Shown here one piece after another: positions 7,643 to 16,758 of a stretch of DNA of 64,000 nucleotides. Source of the DNA: Pseudomonas peradeniyensis. GTDB taxonomy: Bacteria; Pseudomonadota; Gammaproteobacteria; Pseudomonadales; Pseudomonadaceae. Positions within the stretch are counted from its first letter, which is position 1, and the number at the start of each line of letters is the position of its first letter. A model generated the notes under the pieces. That model was given only the letters and a program-made list of their open reading frames with translations, had not been told where the DNA came from and did not search any database. The translations under genes were made by a program, and so were the position numbers. Location: NCBI RefSeq assembly GCF_014268935.2, contig NZ_JABWRJ020000003.1, forward strand, positions 728,501-792,500. The letters are read 5' to 3'.

Positions 7643-9178
7643 ATGAACATGTTGAAGCGCTTTGTAGTGAAGAAGAACGAACACGGCCTGTTGCTGAACG
7701 ATGGCGATTTCGAGGCGATCCTCGAGCCGGGCCAGTACAAGCGTTTCGATTGGCAGGGGCGGTTGACGCTGAAGACCTGCCCCCAGGATTCCCCGCTGCA
7801 CGACTATCCCCTCGAGCGCTATCTGCGCCAACATGAGCCGGCGTTGGTCGAGCAGTATTTCCTTACCCTGGACATGGCCGATAACGAAGTGGGCCTGCGT
7901 TTCGAGGATGGCCAGTTGAAGGAGCTGCTGGCAGCGGACAGCCGCCGCCTGCAATGGAAAGGCCAGACCCGGCAGAGCCTGACGCGGATCAACCTGGCCC
8001 AGGGGCGGCGCCTGGACGCCGAACTGCTGGCACGCCTGAACAAACCGGGAATCGCCGGCATGGACAACGTGCTGCTGGTGACGGTGCCGACCTTCAGTGT
8101 CGGTGTGCTGCGCATCGACGGTGTCGTGGTCGACCTGCTGCAGGCCGGGCAGCACGGTTTCTGGCGCTGTGGCGCCCAGGTGGTGGTGGACACGGTGGAC
8201 ACGCGTCGTCCGGTTTCGGACGTCAACGTACGGGAGTTGCTCGCCCGGGGCATGGACCAGCACCTGGTATGCATGGACCTGAGCGAGCATGAGGTCGGGC
8301 TGCGCTTCGAGGACGGCAAGCTGGTCGAAGTGCTGCCGCCGGACAGCCGCCGCGCCTACTGGAAAGACCAGGCCAGGCACGAGCTGCAGCGTCTCGACCT
8401 GACCCACGGCCAGTGCCTGGACGCCGAGTTGGTGACCCGCCTGAACCGTCCGGGTATCGCCGGCATGGACCATGTGCTGCTGGCGCTGGTGCCGGCCTTC
8501 CATGTCGGCGTGCTGAAGATCGACGGCGTGGTGGCCGGGCTGCTCGAGCCCGGGCAGCATGGCTACTGGCGCTGCGGCAGCCAGGTGGCGGTGGAGATGG
8601 TCGACACCCGCCTGCAGGCACTGGAGGTGAGCGGCCAGGAGATTCTCACCCGCGACAAGGTCAACCTGCGCCTGAGCCTGGTGGCCAACTGGCGTTATAC
8701 CGACGTGCTCGGTGCCCATGGGCAGATGAGCAAGCCGGTCGAGCACCTGTACCGTGAGCTGCAGTTCGGCTTGCGTGCTGCAGTGGGCACCCGGACCCTC
8801 GATGAGTTGCTGGAGAACAAGCAACTGATCGATGACAGCGTCACCGAGCACCTGCAGGCGCAGTTGCCGGGCAGTGGCCTGGAGGTGGGCAGCCTCGGGC
8901 TGCGCGACATCATCCTGCCGGGCGAAATGAAGACTTTGCTGGCGCAGGTGGTGGAGGCGGAAAAGGCCGCCCAGGCCAACGTGATCCGGCGCCGTGAGGA
9001 AACCCAGGCGACCCGTTCGCTGCTCAACACCGCCAAGGTGATGGAAGGCAACCCGACGGCCCTGCGCCTGAAGGAGCTGGAAACCCTGGAGCGGGTGGCC
9101 GAGCGCATCGACCGGATTTCGGTGTTCGGTGGCCTGGATCAGGTATTGAATGGAATGGTCAGCCTCAAGGCGGGTTGA
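7643..9178 (+). CDS. Slipin/SPFH-domain protein with an internally duplicated N-terminal module
   Basis: A 511-aa protein of the stomatin/prohibitin (SPFH) superfamily found in pseudomonad rtc operons. Residues from about 80 to 340 are two tandem copies of a ~134-residue module; each has EVGLRFEDG, a PDSRR-like block, RLNKPGIAGMD or RLNRPGIAGMD, and a GQHGxWRCG segment. The SPFH part follows (LTRDKVNLRLSLVANWRY), with a C-terminal coiled coil rich in Glu, Lys and Ala. The ATG at 7643 has AAGGA 8 nt upstream; another ATG at 7634 lies inside that site. Its role in RNA repair is unknown; SPFH proteins usually scaffold membrane complexes. Confidence 0.8.
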   Translation: MNMLKRFVVKKNEHGLLLNDGDFEAILEPGQYKRFDWQGRLTLKTCPQDSPLHDYPLERYLRQHEPALVEQYFLTLDMADNEVGLRFEDGQLKELLAADSRRLQWKGQTRQSLTRINLAQGRRLDAELLARLNKPGIAGMDNVLLVTVPTFSVGVLRIDGVVVDLLQAGQHGFWRCGAQVVVDTVDTRRPVSDVNVRELLARGMDQHLVCMDLSEHEVGLRFEDGKLVEVLPPDSRRAYWKDQARHELQRLDLTHGQCLDAELVTRLNRPGIAGMDHVLLALVPAFHVGVLKIDGVVAGLLEPGQHGYWRCGSQVAVEMVDTRLQALEVSGQEILTRDKVNLRLSLVANWRYTDVLGAHGQMSKPVEHLYRELQFGLRAAVGTRTLDELLENKQLIDDSVTEHLQAQLPGSGLEVGSLGLRDIILPGEMKTLLAQVVEAEKAAQANVIRRREETQATRSLLNTAKVMEGNPTALRLKELETLERVAERIDRISVFGGLDQVLNGMVSLKAG

Positions 9179-9217
9179 CCCTTTGCGACACGACGTAGCG
9201 CAACAAGGAACAAGGCA

Positions 9218-10423
9218 ATGAACATACTCGAAGTGGCGGGCGGCAAGCCGATCAAACTGTGGACCGACGGTGTGCCGGTCGAGGACGACGCCCGCAAGCA
9301 ACTGATGAACACGGCGAAGATGCCGTTCATCTTCAAGCACCTGGCGGTGATGCCGGATGTGCACCTGGGCAAGGGCTCGACCATCGGCAGCGTGATCCCC
9401 ACCGTGGGCGCGATCATCCCGGCGGCGGTGGGCGTGGACATCGGCTGCGGCATGATCGCCGCGCGCACCTCGCTGCACGCCCGTGACCTGCCGGACAACC
9501 TGCACGGCCTGCGCACGGCCATCGAAAAGGCCGTGCCCCATGGCAAGACCTTCGGCCGTCGCGACCAGGGCGCCTGGGACAATGTGCCGAACCAGGCCGA
9601 CCAGGTGTGGAGCGGCCTGGCCGGGCGCTTCAAGGCGATCACCGACAAGCACCCGCGGTTGGAGAAGACCAACAACCGCCAGCACCTGGGGACACTGGGG
9701 GGCGGCAACCACTTCATCGAGGTCTGCCTGGACGAGGCCGACCGGGTCTGGTTCATGCTGCACAGCGGCTCGCGTGGTGTGGGTAACGCCATCGGCAACC
9801 TGTTCATCGAACTGGCCCAGGCCGACATGCGCCAGCACATGGTCAACCTGCCGGACCGCGACCTGGCGTATTTCGAGGAAGGCAGCCGGCATTTCGCCGA
9901 CTATGTCGAGGCGGTCGAGTGGGCGCAGGACTTCGCCCGGCACAACCGCGAGTTGATGATGCAGGCGGTGGTCGCCGCCACCCGCAAGGTGCTGGGCAAA
10001 CCGTTCGAGGCCAGTCTCGAGGCGGTCAACTGCCACCACAACTATGTGCAGAAGGAGCAGCACTTCGGTCGTGAGGTGCTGGTGACCCGCAAGGGCGCGG
10101 TGTCGGCGCAGAAGGGCCAGCTGGGCATCATCCCCGGCTCCATGGGCGCAAAGAGCTTCATCGTCCGTGGCCTGGGCAACGAGGAGGCGTTCTGTTCGTG
10201 CAGCCACGGCGCAGGCCGGGTGATGAGCCGCACCAAGGCCAAGAGCCGCTTCACCGTCGAGGACCAGCAGCGCGCCACCGCCCATGTGGAGTGCCGCAAG
10301 GACAAGGATGTGATCGACGAGATCCCGATGGCCTACAAGGACATCGATGCGGTGATGCAGGCCCAGCGGGAATTGGTCGAAGTGGTGCATACCCTGCGCC
10401 AGGTGGTGTGCGTGAAAGGTTGA
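9218..10423 (+). CDS. rtcB: RNA ligase RtcB
   Basis: GTP- and Mn-dependent ligase that joins RNA 2',3'-cyclic phosphate or 3'-phosphate ends to 5'-OH ends through a histidine-GMP intermediate. The 401-residue chain has the family motifs: GVDIGCGM (metal Cys) near residue 73, GGGNHF near 165, HSGSRGVGN near 186, HNYVQKE, GIIPGSMG near 303, and CSHGAGR near 328, whose His is the guanylylation site. It starts about 40 nt after the slipin gene with a good AAGGAA site. It probably reseals tRNA or rRNA cut by stress or toxins. No RtcA cyclase gene is in the window. Confidence 0.97.
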   Translation: MNILEVAGGKPIKLWTDGVPVEDDARKQLMNTAKMPFIFKHLAVMPDVHLGKGSTIGSVIPTVGAIIPAAVGVDIGCGMIAARTSLHARDLPDNLHGLRTAIEKAVPHGKTFGRRDQGAWDNVPNQADQVWSGLAGRFKAITDKHPRLEKTNNRQHLGTLGGGNHFIEVCLDEADRVWFMLHSGSRGVGNAIGNLFIELAQADMRQHMVNLPDRDLAYFEEGSRHFADYVEAVEWAQDFARHNRELMMQAVVAATRKVLGKPFEASLEAVNCHHNYVQKEQHFGREVLVTRKGAVSAQKGQLGIIPGSMGAKSFIVRGLGNEEAFCSCSHGAGRVMSRTKAKSRFTVEDQQRATAHVECRKDKDVIDEIPMAYKDIDAVMQAQRELVEVVHTLRQVVCVKG

Positions 10424-10462
10424 AATGGGCGCCATATGGCGCCCTGTACAAGGAGCGAAGAC

Positions 10463-11263
10463 ATGTATCAGGACGACCCCCACCCATTGCCCGAGGCCAT
10501 GCGCGCCCGGGTGCTCGATGAGCTGCAACGCATCGAGCGTGAGCATGATGTGACCGTGCTCTATGCCTGCGAGTCCGGCAGCCGTGCCTGGGGCTTCGCT
10601 TCGCCGGACAGCGATTACGATGTGCGTTTCGTCTATGTGCCGCGCAACGACTGGTACCTGCGGGTGGACGAGCCTCGCGATGTGATCGAGCGGCCGCTGA
10701 GCGACGAGCTGGACATCAGCGGCTGGGAGCTGCGCAAGACCCTGCGCCTGATGCGCGGCGCCAACCCGAGCCTGCTCGAGTGGCTGGGCTCGCCGCTGGT
10801 GTACCGCGCCGACGCCGAAGCTACCGGGCGTTTGCGCGAGCTGGGCGAGGCTTTCTACTCGCCGCGCGCGGTGCGCCACCATTACCTGTCGATGGCGCGC
10901 AAGAACCTGCGCGGCTACCTGATGGGCGAGACGGTGCGCTTCAAGAAGTACCTGTATGTGCTGCGGCCGTTGCTGGCGGTGCGCTGGATCGACCAGGGCC
11001 TGGGCATGCCGCCGACGGCATTCGCCGCGTTGATGGCGCGTACCGTCGATGACCCGCGACTGCAGGCAGCGATCGACGCGTTGCTGGCTGTGAAGCGCCG
11101 CAGCGGCGAGGCCGAGCACGGACCTCGGGATGAGGTGTTGCATGGATTCATCGAGGCCGAGCTGGCGCGGGCCGATGAGGCGCGGGAGGTGCCGGTGATA
11201 CGGGGTGACAGCGGCTTGCTGGATGGGTTTCTGCGGGAGACCGTGAACAAATATCCTGCATGA
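10463..11263 (+). CDS. DNA polymerase beta-like nucleotidyltransferase (COG3541 type)
   Basis: A 266-aa nucleotidyltransferase-fold protein. The signature GSRAWGFASPDSDYDVRF near residues 36-53 is the G-S...D-x-D motif that binds metal and NTP in the pol-beta superfamily. A conserved region with SLLEWL and FKKYLYVLRPLLA follows, as in the YbfA/COG3541 group. It starts about 40 nt after rtcB in the same direction and is the last gene of this rtc operon. Family members turn up repeatedly next to rtcB, so a role in RNA end-processing or tailing is reasonable, but the substrate is not known. Confidence 0.8.
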   Translation: MYQDDPHPLPEAMRARVLDELQRIEREHDVTVLYACESGSRAWGFASPDSDYDVRFVYVPRNDWYLRVDEPRDVIERPLSDELDISGWELRKTLRLMRGANPSLLEWLGSPLVYRADAEATGRLRELGEAFYSPRAVRHHYLSMARKNLRGYLMGETVRFKKYLYVLRPLLAVRWIDQGLGMPPTAFAALMARTVDDPRLQAAIDALLAVKRRSGEAEHGPRDEVLHGFIEAELARADEAREVPVIRGDSGLLDGFLRETVNKYPA

Positions 11264-11289
11264 TTGAGTAGGAGATTGCCCCACGATGT

Positions 11290-11340
11290 GGTGTGTGGCA
11301 CCGGCTTCGCCGGTGTTCGCGGGGCAAGCCCGCTCCTACT
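11290..11340. repeat. REP element at the convergent rtc/esterase junction
   Basis: CACCGGCTTCGCCGGTG at 11297-11313 is a small perfect hairpin and is directly followed by the REP core CGCGGGGCAAGCCCGCTCC. Both lie between the nucleotidyltransferase stop and the convergent esterase stop, and probably end transcription from both sides. Confidence 0.7.
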
Positions 11341-12232
11341 GGCGTCCGTCATCCCCGGACATCCTGTCCATCACGAACCGCAGCGAGGCCGGCAGCATTG
11401 GCCCGTGGTCCAGGCCATCGAATGGCTGGAAGGCCACTGACAATCCCTTCACTCCGGCCAGACTGGCCACCAACGTCCGGGCAGGTCGTTGCACATCGCC
11501 CTGCAGCGGCCCCCGGGGATTGGCCGGTTCCTGCGTGCCGCGCATCAGCAGCAGGCTTGGCCGGTGGCTGCCCAGTCGCCCCTGCAACGCTTGCATCTCG
11601 GCCACGATGGCGCCGTCGTGCCACCACAACGAGGGGCTGGCCGCCGCGTAGTCGCTGAACAGCCAAGGGCGGGTGAACAGCGTGTGCAGCACCACCAGCC
11701 CGCCATAGGAGTGGCCCCAGAGCGTCTGCCGTTGCGGGTCGACGGGCGCCACAGCGGCGACCATCGGGCGCATGCGCTGTTCCAGCAGGTCGATGAACTC
11801 GTCGGCACCACCGCTGGCCTGGCCAGTCAGGGGATCACGTTGCTCGGCCAGCCCGGGCACTACGGGGGTGTAGTCGTAGGTGCGGGCGACACGCTCGATG
11901 CGTTGCTCTGTCTGGTAGCCGATGGCGACCAGCAGCGGTGCCTGGCCGCCGGCGAGCGCCTGCAGTTGCTGTGGCTCAAGGGCGCTGATGGCGGCGTTGC
12001 CGTCGAGCATCCACAGCACCGGGTAACCGCTGGCGGGGGCCGGGCGCCGGGGCTGGCCGATCCACAGGCGGTAATGGCGCTGGCCGTCGCGCGAATCCAG
12101 GTCGAGGTGGCTGAAGCGATAGGCCAGGTCCTGGCGCTGCAGCAGGGTGTCGTCCATCTTCTGCTCGGGTTGCGGCTGGGCCAGGGCCGCGCCGCTCAGC
12201 GCCAGCGTCAGGACAAGGGAGAGGATCTTCAT
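11336..12232 (-). CDS. Periplasmic alpha/beta-hydrolase, PfeE/IroE-like siderophore esterase
   Basis: A 298-aa exported serine hydrolase: signal peptide MKILSLVLTLALSGAALAQ, then an esterase-D-like fold with WGHSYGG around residue 175 (nucleophile Ser) and a C-terminal DGLDHGPML carrying the likely His. It follows the catecholate receptor gene and completes an order matching P. aeruginosa pfeR-pfeS-pfeA-pfeE. PfeE cleaves ferric enterobactin in the periplasm to release iron. The match rests on context plus fold; another tri-catecholate ester substrate is possible. The start at 12232 is chosen because the signal peptide begins there. Confidence 0.8.
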   Translation of the reverse strand: MKILSLVLTLALSGAALAQPQPEQKMDDTLLQRQDLAYRFSHLDLDSRDGQRHYRLWIGQPRRPAPASGYPVLWMLDGNAAISALEPQQLQALAGGQAPLLVAIGYQTEQRIERVARTYDYTPVVPGLAEQRDPLTGQASGGADEFIDLLEQRMRPMVAAVAPVDPQRQTLWGHSYGGLVVLHTLFTRPWLFSDYAAASPSLWWHDGAIVAEMQALQGRLGSHRPSLLLMRGTQEPANPRGPLQGDVQRPARTLVASLAGVKGLSVAFQPFDGLDHGPMLPASLRFVMDRMSGDDGRQ

Positions 12233-12300
12233 CGGGCGTTCTCGTGAGGTCATCCATGACAAGCCGCCGCGGCATCGTCGGACGCAACGGCGGCACGGGT

Positions 12301-14529
12301 TCAGAAGGAGGCGGTCAGGCTGGTGTAGAGGGTGCGCCCGGGTTCGTTGTAGGTGGCCGCGCCCGCGCCCTCGATACCATTCACCGCCTGGGCGTTGCCG
12401 GCCCGGTACAGGCGCTTGTCGAACAGGTTGTCGATGCCGGCGGTAACGCTCAGGTTTTTAGTGAGTGCATAGGTGCCGCTGGCGCCGACCAGGGCGTAGG
12501 GGGCCACCTGGTCGTTGGCGGTGCCGGTGACCCGCTTGCCCTGGTAGTCATACTTCTTCGGCGTCTGCTTGCCGTACCAGGCCACGCTCAGTTGCAGCGA
12601 CAGGTCGTCGCTAGCTTGCCAGTCGAGCATTGAATTGAGCGTGTAGGCCGGGGTCACCGACAGGGTCTCACCGGTGGTCTTGTTCTTCGACTGCAGCATG
12701 TAGGTGAAGTTGTTGCTCCACTTCAGCTGTTCGCTCAGCGGGATGGTCAGGGTGCCTTCAAGGCCCTCGACCAACGCCTTGGGGATGTTCTCCCACTGGT
12801 AGAGGGTGGCATTGGCGTTGGCGCCGACGCCACCGGATGCCTGGCCGATGCCGCTCAGGCCCGAGTCGATCTTGTTCTTGTAGTCGTTGCGAAAGTACGT
12901 CAGGCCGGCGACCCAGCCGTTGTCCTGGAACTCGATGCCCAGTTCCTTGTTGACGCTGGTTTCGGCCTCCAGGTGCGCGTTGCCCTGCAGGTAGCAGCTG
13001 GTGCTCTGCCCGTAGCAGCCCTGGCCACGGCTGTAGAGCAGGTAGTCGGGGTTGAGCTGGTACAGGTTTGGCGCCTTGTAGGCGCGGGCGATACCGGCCT
13101 TCAGCGTCAGGGTGTCGGTCAGCGCGTGGGACAGGTTGAGCGACGGGCTCCAGTTGTCGCCGACGATGCTGTGGTGATCGAAGCGCAGCGCCGGGGTGAG
13201 CATGGTGCCGGGCAGCAGTTCGATGTTGTCCTCGGCGAACAGCGAGAAGATCTGCGCCTGGCTGCTGGTGCTGCGGCCGCTGCTGGTCAGGCCGGGCACG
13301 CTGCCGCCTTCGCTGGTGGTCTGGGTGTTGGCGCTGGGGTCGTCCAGCTTCTGCTGGCTCCATTCGCTGCCCAGGGTCAGGGTCTGGTCGCGCCAGGCGT
13401 GCAGCGGCAGGTTGAGCTCGCCGTGGGCGGTCAGGTCGCGCAGGGTCGAGGTGTAGAAGTCGGTGTTGCTGAAGATGCCTTCGGTGCCGCCGGCCAGGCC
13501 TTCGTTGATGCGCTGGTTGCGGGTCTTCTCGTATTGCAGGAAGGCCATGCTGCTGCCGAAGTCCCAATCGCCCCGGTGGGTGATGGCGAAGTTCTCGCGG
13601 TAGAGAATGTTGGTCTCCTTGCCGAGCATGCTTTTGACGTTGGCATTGGAGTTGGTGTTCTGCGTATCCCCCGCGTACAGGTTGCCCTGGCGGCTGAAGC
13701 CGGCTTCGAGCTCCAGGGTCTGCTCCGGGGTCAGGCGCCAGCTCAGCAGGCCGTTGAGGTCCTTGTTGCGCACGCCTTCGCGGCCGGCAGGCAGGGTACC
13801 GGCCTGGGTGCCGGTGCGCGCGGACTGGTGGCCGGCGTTGATGTCCCAGTCGTCCGCGTCGGTCTTGGCCACGTTGCCGTAGACCCGGTAGCTGAGGGTG
13901 TCGGTCAGCGGGCCGTTGAGGCCGAAGCTCACGCGCTTGGTGGCGCCCTCGTCACCGTGCTGCGGGAAGTTCTGGTAGACGGTCATGTTGCCGTGGGTCT
14001 CGCCCGCCGGTTGCTTGGTGATGATGTTGATCACCCCGCCCATGGCCCCGGAACCGTAGCGCGCCGCCGCCGGACCGCGGATCACCTCGATGCGCTCGAC
14101 TTGGTCGGCGGGCACCCAGTTGGTGTCGCCGCGCGAGTCGCGCTCGCCGCGCCAGCCATAGCGCACCGAGCTGCGGCTGCTGACCGGCTTGCCGTCGACC
14201 AAGATCAGGGTGTTCTCCGGCCCCATGCCGCGGATGTCGATCTGCCGGTTGTTGCCGCGCTGGCCGCTGGTGGAGTTGCCGGTCAGGTTGACCCCCGGCA
14301 TGGTGCGGATGATCTGCGACAGGTCGTTGGCCGGTGGGCGTTTCTGGATGTCCTCGGCGGTGATGACCGACACACCCGGCGCCTGCTTGGTCTCCTCCAG
14401 GGCGGTGGCCACCACGTTCTGGCTTTCCAGCACGATCGGTTCTGGCTGGTTGGCGGCCTGCACGGCGCTGCTCAGCAGGCAGCTGGACAGCAGCAGGAAG
14501 GGGGCGAGAGGAAGCGGGCGGGGCGACAT
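12301..14529 (-). CDS. TonB-dependent catecholate siderophore receptor (FepA/PfeA-like)
   Basis: A 742-aa outer-membrane receptor: signal peptide to about residue 25, a plug domain with QAPGVSVITAEDI and VERIEVIRGPAAARYGSGAMGGVINIITK, then a 22-strand barrel ending in the usual terminal Phe (LTASF). The long loop with NRQIDIRGMGPENTLILVDGKPVSSR and the overall length match FepA/PfeA, receptors for ferric enterobactin. No N-terminal STN signalling domain is present, so regulation is by the adjacent two-component pair. A 7-bp inverted repeat upstream is a likely Fur or response-regulator site. Confidence 0.88.
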   Translation of the reverse strand: MSPRPLPLAPFLLLSSCLLSSAVQAANQPEPIVLESQNVVATALEETKQAPGVSVITAEDIQKRPPANDLSQIIRTMPGVNLTGNSTSGQRGNNRQIDIRGMGPENTLILVDGKPVSSRSSVRYGWRGERDSRGDTNWVPADQVERIEVIRGPAAARYGSGAMGGVINIITKQPAGETHGNMTVYQNFPQHGDEGATKRVSFGLNGPLTDTLSYRVYGNVAKTDADDWDINAGHQSARTGTQAGTLPAGREGVRNKDLNGLLSWRLTPEQTLELEAGFSRQGNLYAGDTQNTNSNANVKSMLGKETNILYRENFAITHRGDWDFGSSMAFLQYEKTRNQRINEGLAGGTEGIFSNTDFYTSTLRDLTAHGELNLPLHAWRDQTLTLGSEWSQQKLDDPSANTQTTSEGGSVPGLTSSGRSTSSQAQIFSLFAEDNIELLPGTMLTPALRFDHHSIVGDNWSPSLNLSHALTDTLTLKAGIARAYKAPNLYQLNPDYLLYSRGQGCYGQSTSCYLQGNAHLEAETSVNKELGIEFQDNGWVAGLTYFRNDYKNKIDSGLSGIGQASGGVGANANATLYQWENIPKALVEGLEGTLTIPLSEQLKWSNNFTYMLQSKNKTTGETLSVTPAYTLNSMLDWQASDDLSLQLSVAWYGKQTPKKYDYQGKRVTGTANDQVAPYALVGASGTYALTKNLSVTAGIDNLFDKRLYRAGNAQAVNGIEGAGAATYNEPGRTLYTSLTASF

Positions 14530-14568
14530 GTGTGATCTCCGGCACGGCGGGCTGAATTCAAGAGATCA

Positions 14569-14591
14569 CAAATAGTAATTACTCCTATTTG
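14569..14591. promoter_or_regulatory. Inverted repeat upstream of the catecholate receptor (Fur or PfeR-type site)
   Basis: CAAATAG at 14569 and CTATTTG at 14585 form a perfect inverted repeat with a 9-bp AT-rich spacer, 40 bp upstream of the receptor ATG. The position suits either Fur repression or binding of the neighbouring response regulator. The sequence fits the Fur 19-mer only loosely. Confidence 0.5.
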
Positions 14592-14612
14592 AGAGTAAAG
14601 CGCATTAACTTT

Positions 14613-15950
14613 CTAAACACTTTCGCTGGCCGGCAACAGCAGGTGCAGGCACAGGCCGGGATGCCCATTGCTCGCCCACAGGCGCCCGCCCTGCAGCTCG
14701 ATGGCGCGCCGGGCGATGGCCAGGCCCAGGCCGAAGCCGGCACCGCTGCCGGGTAGGCGGCGGTAGGGCTGGAAGATCTGTTCGAGTTCCGCGTCCGGTA
14801 CTCCGGGTCCTTGGTCGCGCAGGCACAGGTGCCAGAAGGCGCCCTCGCGCCAACCGTCCAGGTTGACCCGGCCAGTGGCGGGCGAATGGCGAATGGCGTT
14901 GCGCAGCAGGTTTTCCAGGGCCTGGGCCAGGCTGTCCAGGTGCGCCTGCACCTGGCAGTCGAGCCCGAGCGAGCAGGGTAGCCGTGCGGCCGGCCAGCCG
15001 CTTTCGAAGCAGCTGTCCTGGACCAGCGCCTCCCAGACCGAGAGCACCAGTACCGGCTCGGTCGCCAGTTGCGGTCGCTCGGTGTCCAGCCAGGCCAGGT
15101 CCAGGGTGTCCTCCAGCAGTTTCTGCATGTCGTCCACCTCGCGATCAAGGCGCTGGCGCAGCAGTTCCGCCGGCAGTTCGCTGTCGTGGGCGATGCGCAG
15201 GCGCGCCAGCGGCGTGCGCAGCTCGTGGGACAGGGTACGCAGCAGCAGGCGTTGCTGGTCGAGGCTTTTGCGCAGGCGCACGGCCATGTGCTCGAAGGCC
15301 TGGGCCAGCTCGCCCAGCTCGTCGCGACGTTCCTGCAGGGGCAGGCCGGGGCTGTCCAGATCGTCGGCCCGCAGGGCGTCGGCGCGGTCGCGCAGGCGGT
15401 TGAGTGGCACGACCAGGTGGCGATAAAGCGCCAGGCCCAGCAGCAGCGCGAGCAGGGCGGGGGCCACGCCGTGGGTGACCACGTGGGTCCAGGGTGTCAG
15501 GCCGGTGGGCAGCAGGTGTTCGGGGAGCTGGATGACCAGGCGGCCGTCCTCGGGGTGCTTGGGGAACGCAATGCTCACGTACGGCAGCTCGTCCTGCAGG
15601 CGCCGACTCATCGGCCAGTCGAGCTTGCGCATGAAGGTCAGGCGGCTGGCTTCATCGGCGCTCAGCGGGGTAGTGCCTAGGCTCTGCAGATGAGGGCCGA
15701 TAATCGCGACCCAGGTGTTCTCATCGGCTTCGAGCCGACGGCGCAGGCGTTCCACGCCATCGGCGCCTTCCGCGCGCCAAGCCTGCTCGGCCTGTTCGGC
15801 GAAGCCGGCGAGGAACACCCGGTCGGCGGGGGCCAGGAAGTAGGTGCTGCGTTCGACCGACAGGCCCCAGGTCCAGATCAGCCAGGTCAGCAGCAGGCAG
15901 AAGCACACCTGCAGCAGCGCCAGTTTCCACAGCAGCGGATGCCGGCGCAT
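14613..15950 (-). CDS. Sensor histidine kinase, PfeS-like
   Basis: A 445-aa inner-membrane kinase. It has a TM helix near residues 8-28, a periplasmic sensor of about 130 residues, a second TM near 165-185, HAMP, HisKA with LSHELRTPLARLR around residue 240 (phospho-His), and an HATPase domain with NLLRNAIRHSP, DQGPGVP and GFGLGLAI. Its ATG overlaps the response-regulator stop by one base. Between a PfeR-like regulator and a FepA-like receptor it most likely senses ferric enterobactin or a related catecholate. Confidence 0.88.
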   Translation of the reverse strand: MRRHPLLWKLALLQVCFCLLLTWLIWTWGLSVERSTYFLAPADRVFLAGFAEQAEQAWRAEGADGVERLRRRLEADENTWVAIIGPHLQSLGTTPLSADEASRLTFMRKLDWPMSRRLQDELPYVSIAFPKHPEDGRLVIQLPEHLLPTGLTPWTHVVTHGVAPALLALLLGLALYRHLVVPLNRLRDRADALRADDLDSPGLPLQERRDELGELAQAFEHMAVRLRKSLDQQRLLLRTLSHELRTPLARLRIAHDSELPAELLRQRLDREVDDMQKLLEDTLDLAWLDTERPQLATEPVLVLSVWEALVQDSCFESGWPAARLPCSLGLDCQVQAHLDSLAQALENLLRNAIRHSPATGRVNLDGWREGAFWHLCLRDQGPGVPDAELEQIFQPYRRLPGSGAGFGLGLAIARRAIELQGGRLWASNGHPGLCLHLLLPASESV

Positions 15951-16648
15951 CAGGCGGTGCCCGTGTCGACCAGGATATAGCCCTGGCCGCGCACGGCCTG
16001 GATCTCCAGGTGTCCGGCGCCGATGGCGGCGAGCTTGCGGCGCAGGTTGCACACATGCACGTCCAGGCCGCGGTCGAGGCGGGTGTAGGCCCGGTGCAGG
16101 ACGCTCTGGTACAGGAAGGCCTTGCTCAGTGCCTCGCCGGGATGGGCTTGCAGGGTCACCAGCAAGCGGTATTCGGAACCGGTCAGCCCGGCGCTCTGGC
16201 CATGCTGGACGACATCATGGTTGGCAGTATCGAAGGTCAGCGTGCAGGCGTTGCGCGGCGTCGGCGGGCGTCGGTCCAGCGCCACCCGGCGCAGCAGGGC
16301 ATCGACCCGGGCATCCAGTTCGGCCAGGCTGAAGGGCTTGGGCAGGTAGTCGTCGGCGCCGCGGGTGAAGCCGCTGATGCGGTCCTGCTCGGCACCCAAG
16401 GCCGACATCAGCATCACCGGTACTGCCTGGTGCCGGCGCAGTTCATCGAGCAGGCTGAGCCCGTCGATCCCGGGGAGCATGATGTCCAGCAGCAGCAGGT
16501 CGAAGGGGGCCTGGTGCATCGCCTTCAATGCCTGGGTGCCGTTCTCGCAGGCCTGGACGCTGAAGCCGCGGCGCAGGAAATGCTGTTCCAGGTCCTGGCG
16601 CAGGCGAGGGTCGTCTTCGGCGAGGAGGAGCTTGGGGGGCACGGGCAT
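15950..16648 (-). CDS. OmpR-family response regulator, PfeR-like
   Basis: A 232-aa regulator. The receiver domain has the acidic pair AEDD near residue 10, the phospho-acceptor Asp in LLLLDIMLPGIDG near 53, and Lys in YLPKPFS near 103. The winged-helix output domain ends with DVHVCNLRRKL and VRGQGYIL. ATG at 16648 is preferred; the upstream extension is not regulator-like. First gene of the pfeRSAE-like cluster; expected to activate the receptor gene when the siderophore is present. Confidence 0.88.
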   Translation of the reverse strand: MPVPPKLLLAEDDPRLRQDLEQHFLRRGFSVQACENGTQALKAMHQAPFDLLLLDIMLPGIDGLSLLDELRRHQAVPVMLMSALGAEQDRISGFTRGADDYLPKPFSLAELDARVDALLRRVALDRRPPTPRNACTLTFDTANHDVVQHGQSAGLTGSEYRLLVTLQAHPGEALSKAFLYQSVLHRAYTRLDRGLDVHVCNLRRKLAAIGAGHLEIQAVRGQGYILVDTGTA

Positions 16649-16758
16649 GACCTTGATGAGAATTCGTTGCAAATACGAATCATCCCATTGGCGATGGTGC
16701 CGGGGCAATGGCCGGATACTGGCATTTCGTCGCGTGGTTGAGGCTAGTGGCCTCTGTT

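Noticed and set aside
7325..11284. A 1319-codon open frame on the minus strand over the slipin, rtcB and nucleotidyltransferase genes
   Set aside because: Antisense shadow frame of GC-rich genes; its His/Gln/Arg-rich translation has no domain logic, while the plus-strand genes have full motifs.
12973..14535. Long plus-strand frame opposite the catecholate receptor
   Set aside because: Mirror of beta-barrel coding sequence; Val/Ala/Gly-rich without motifs.
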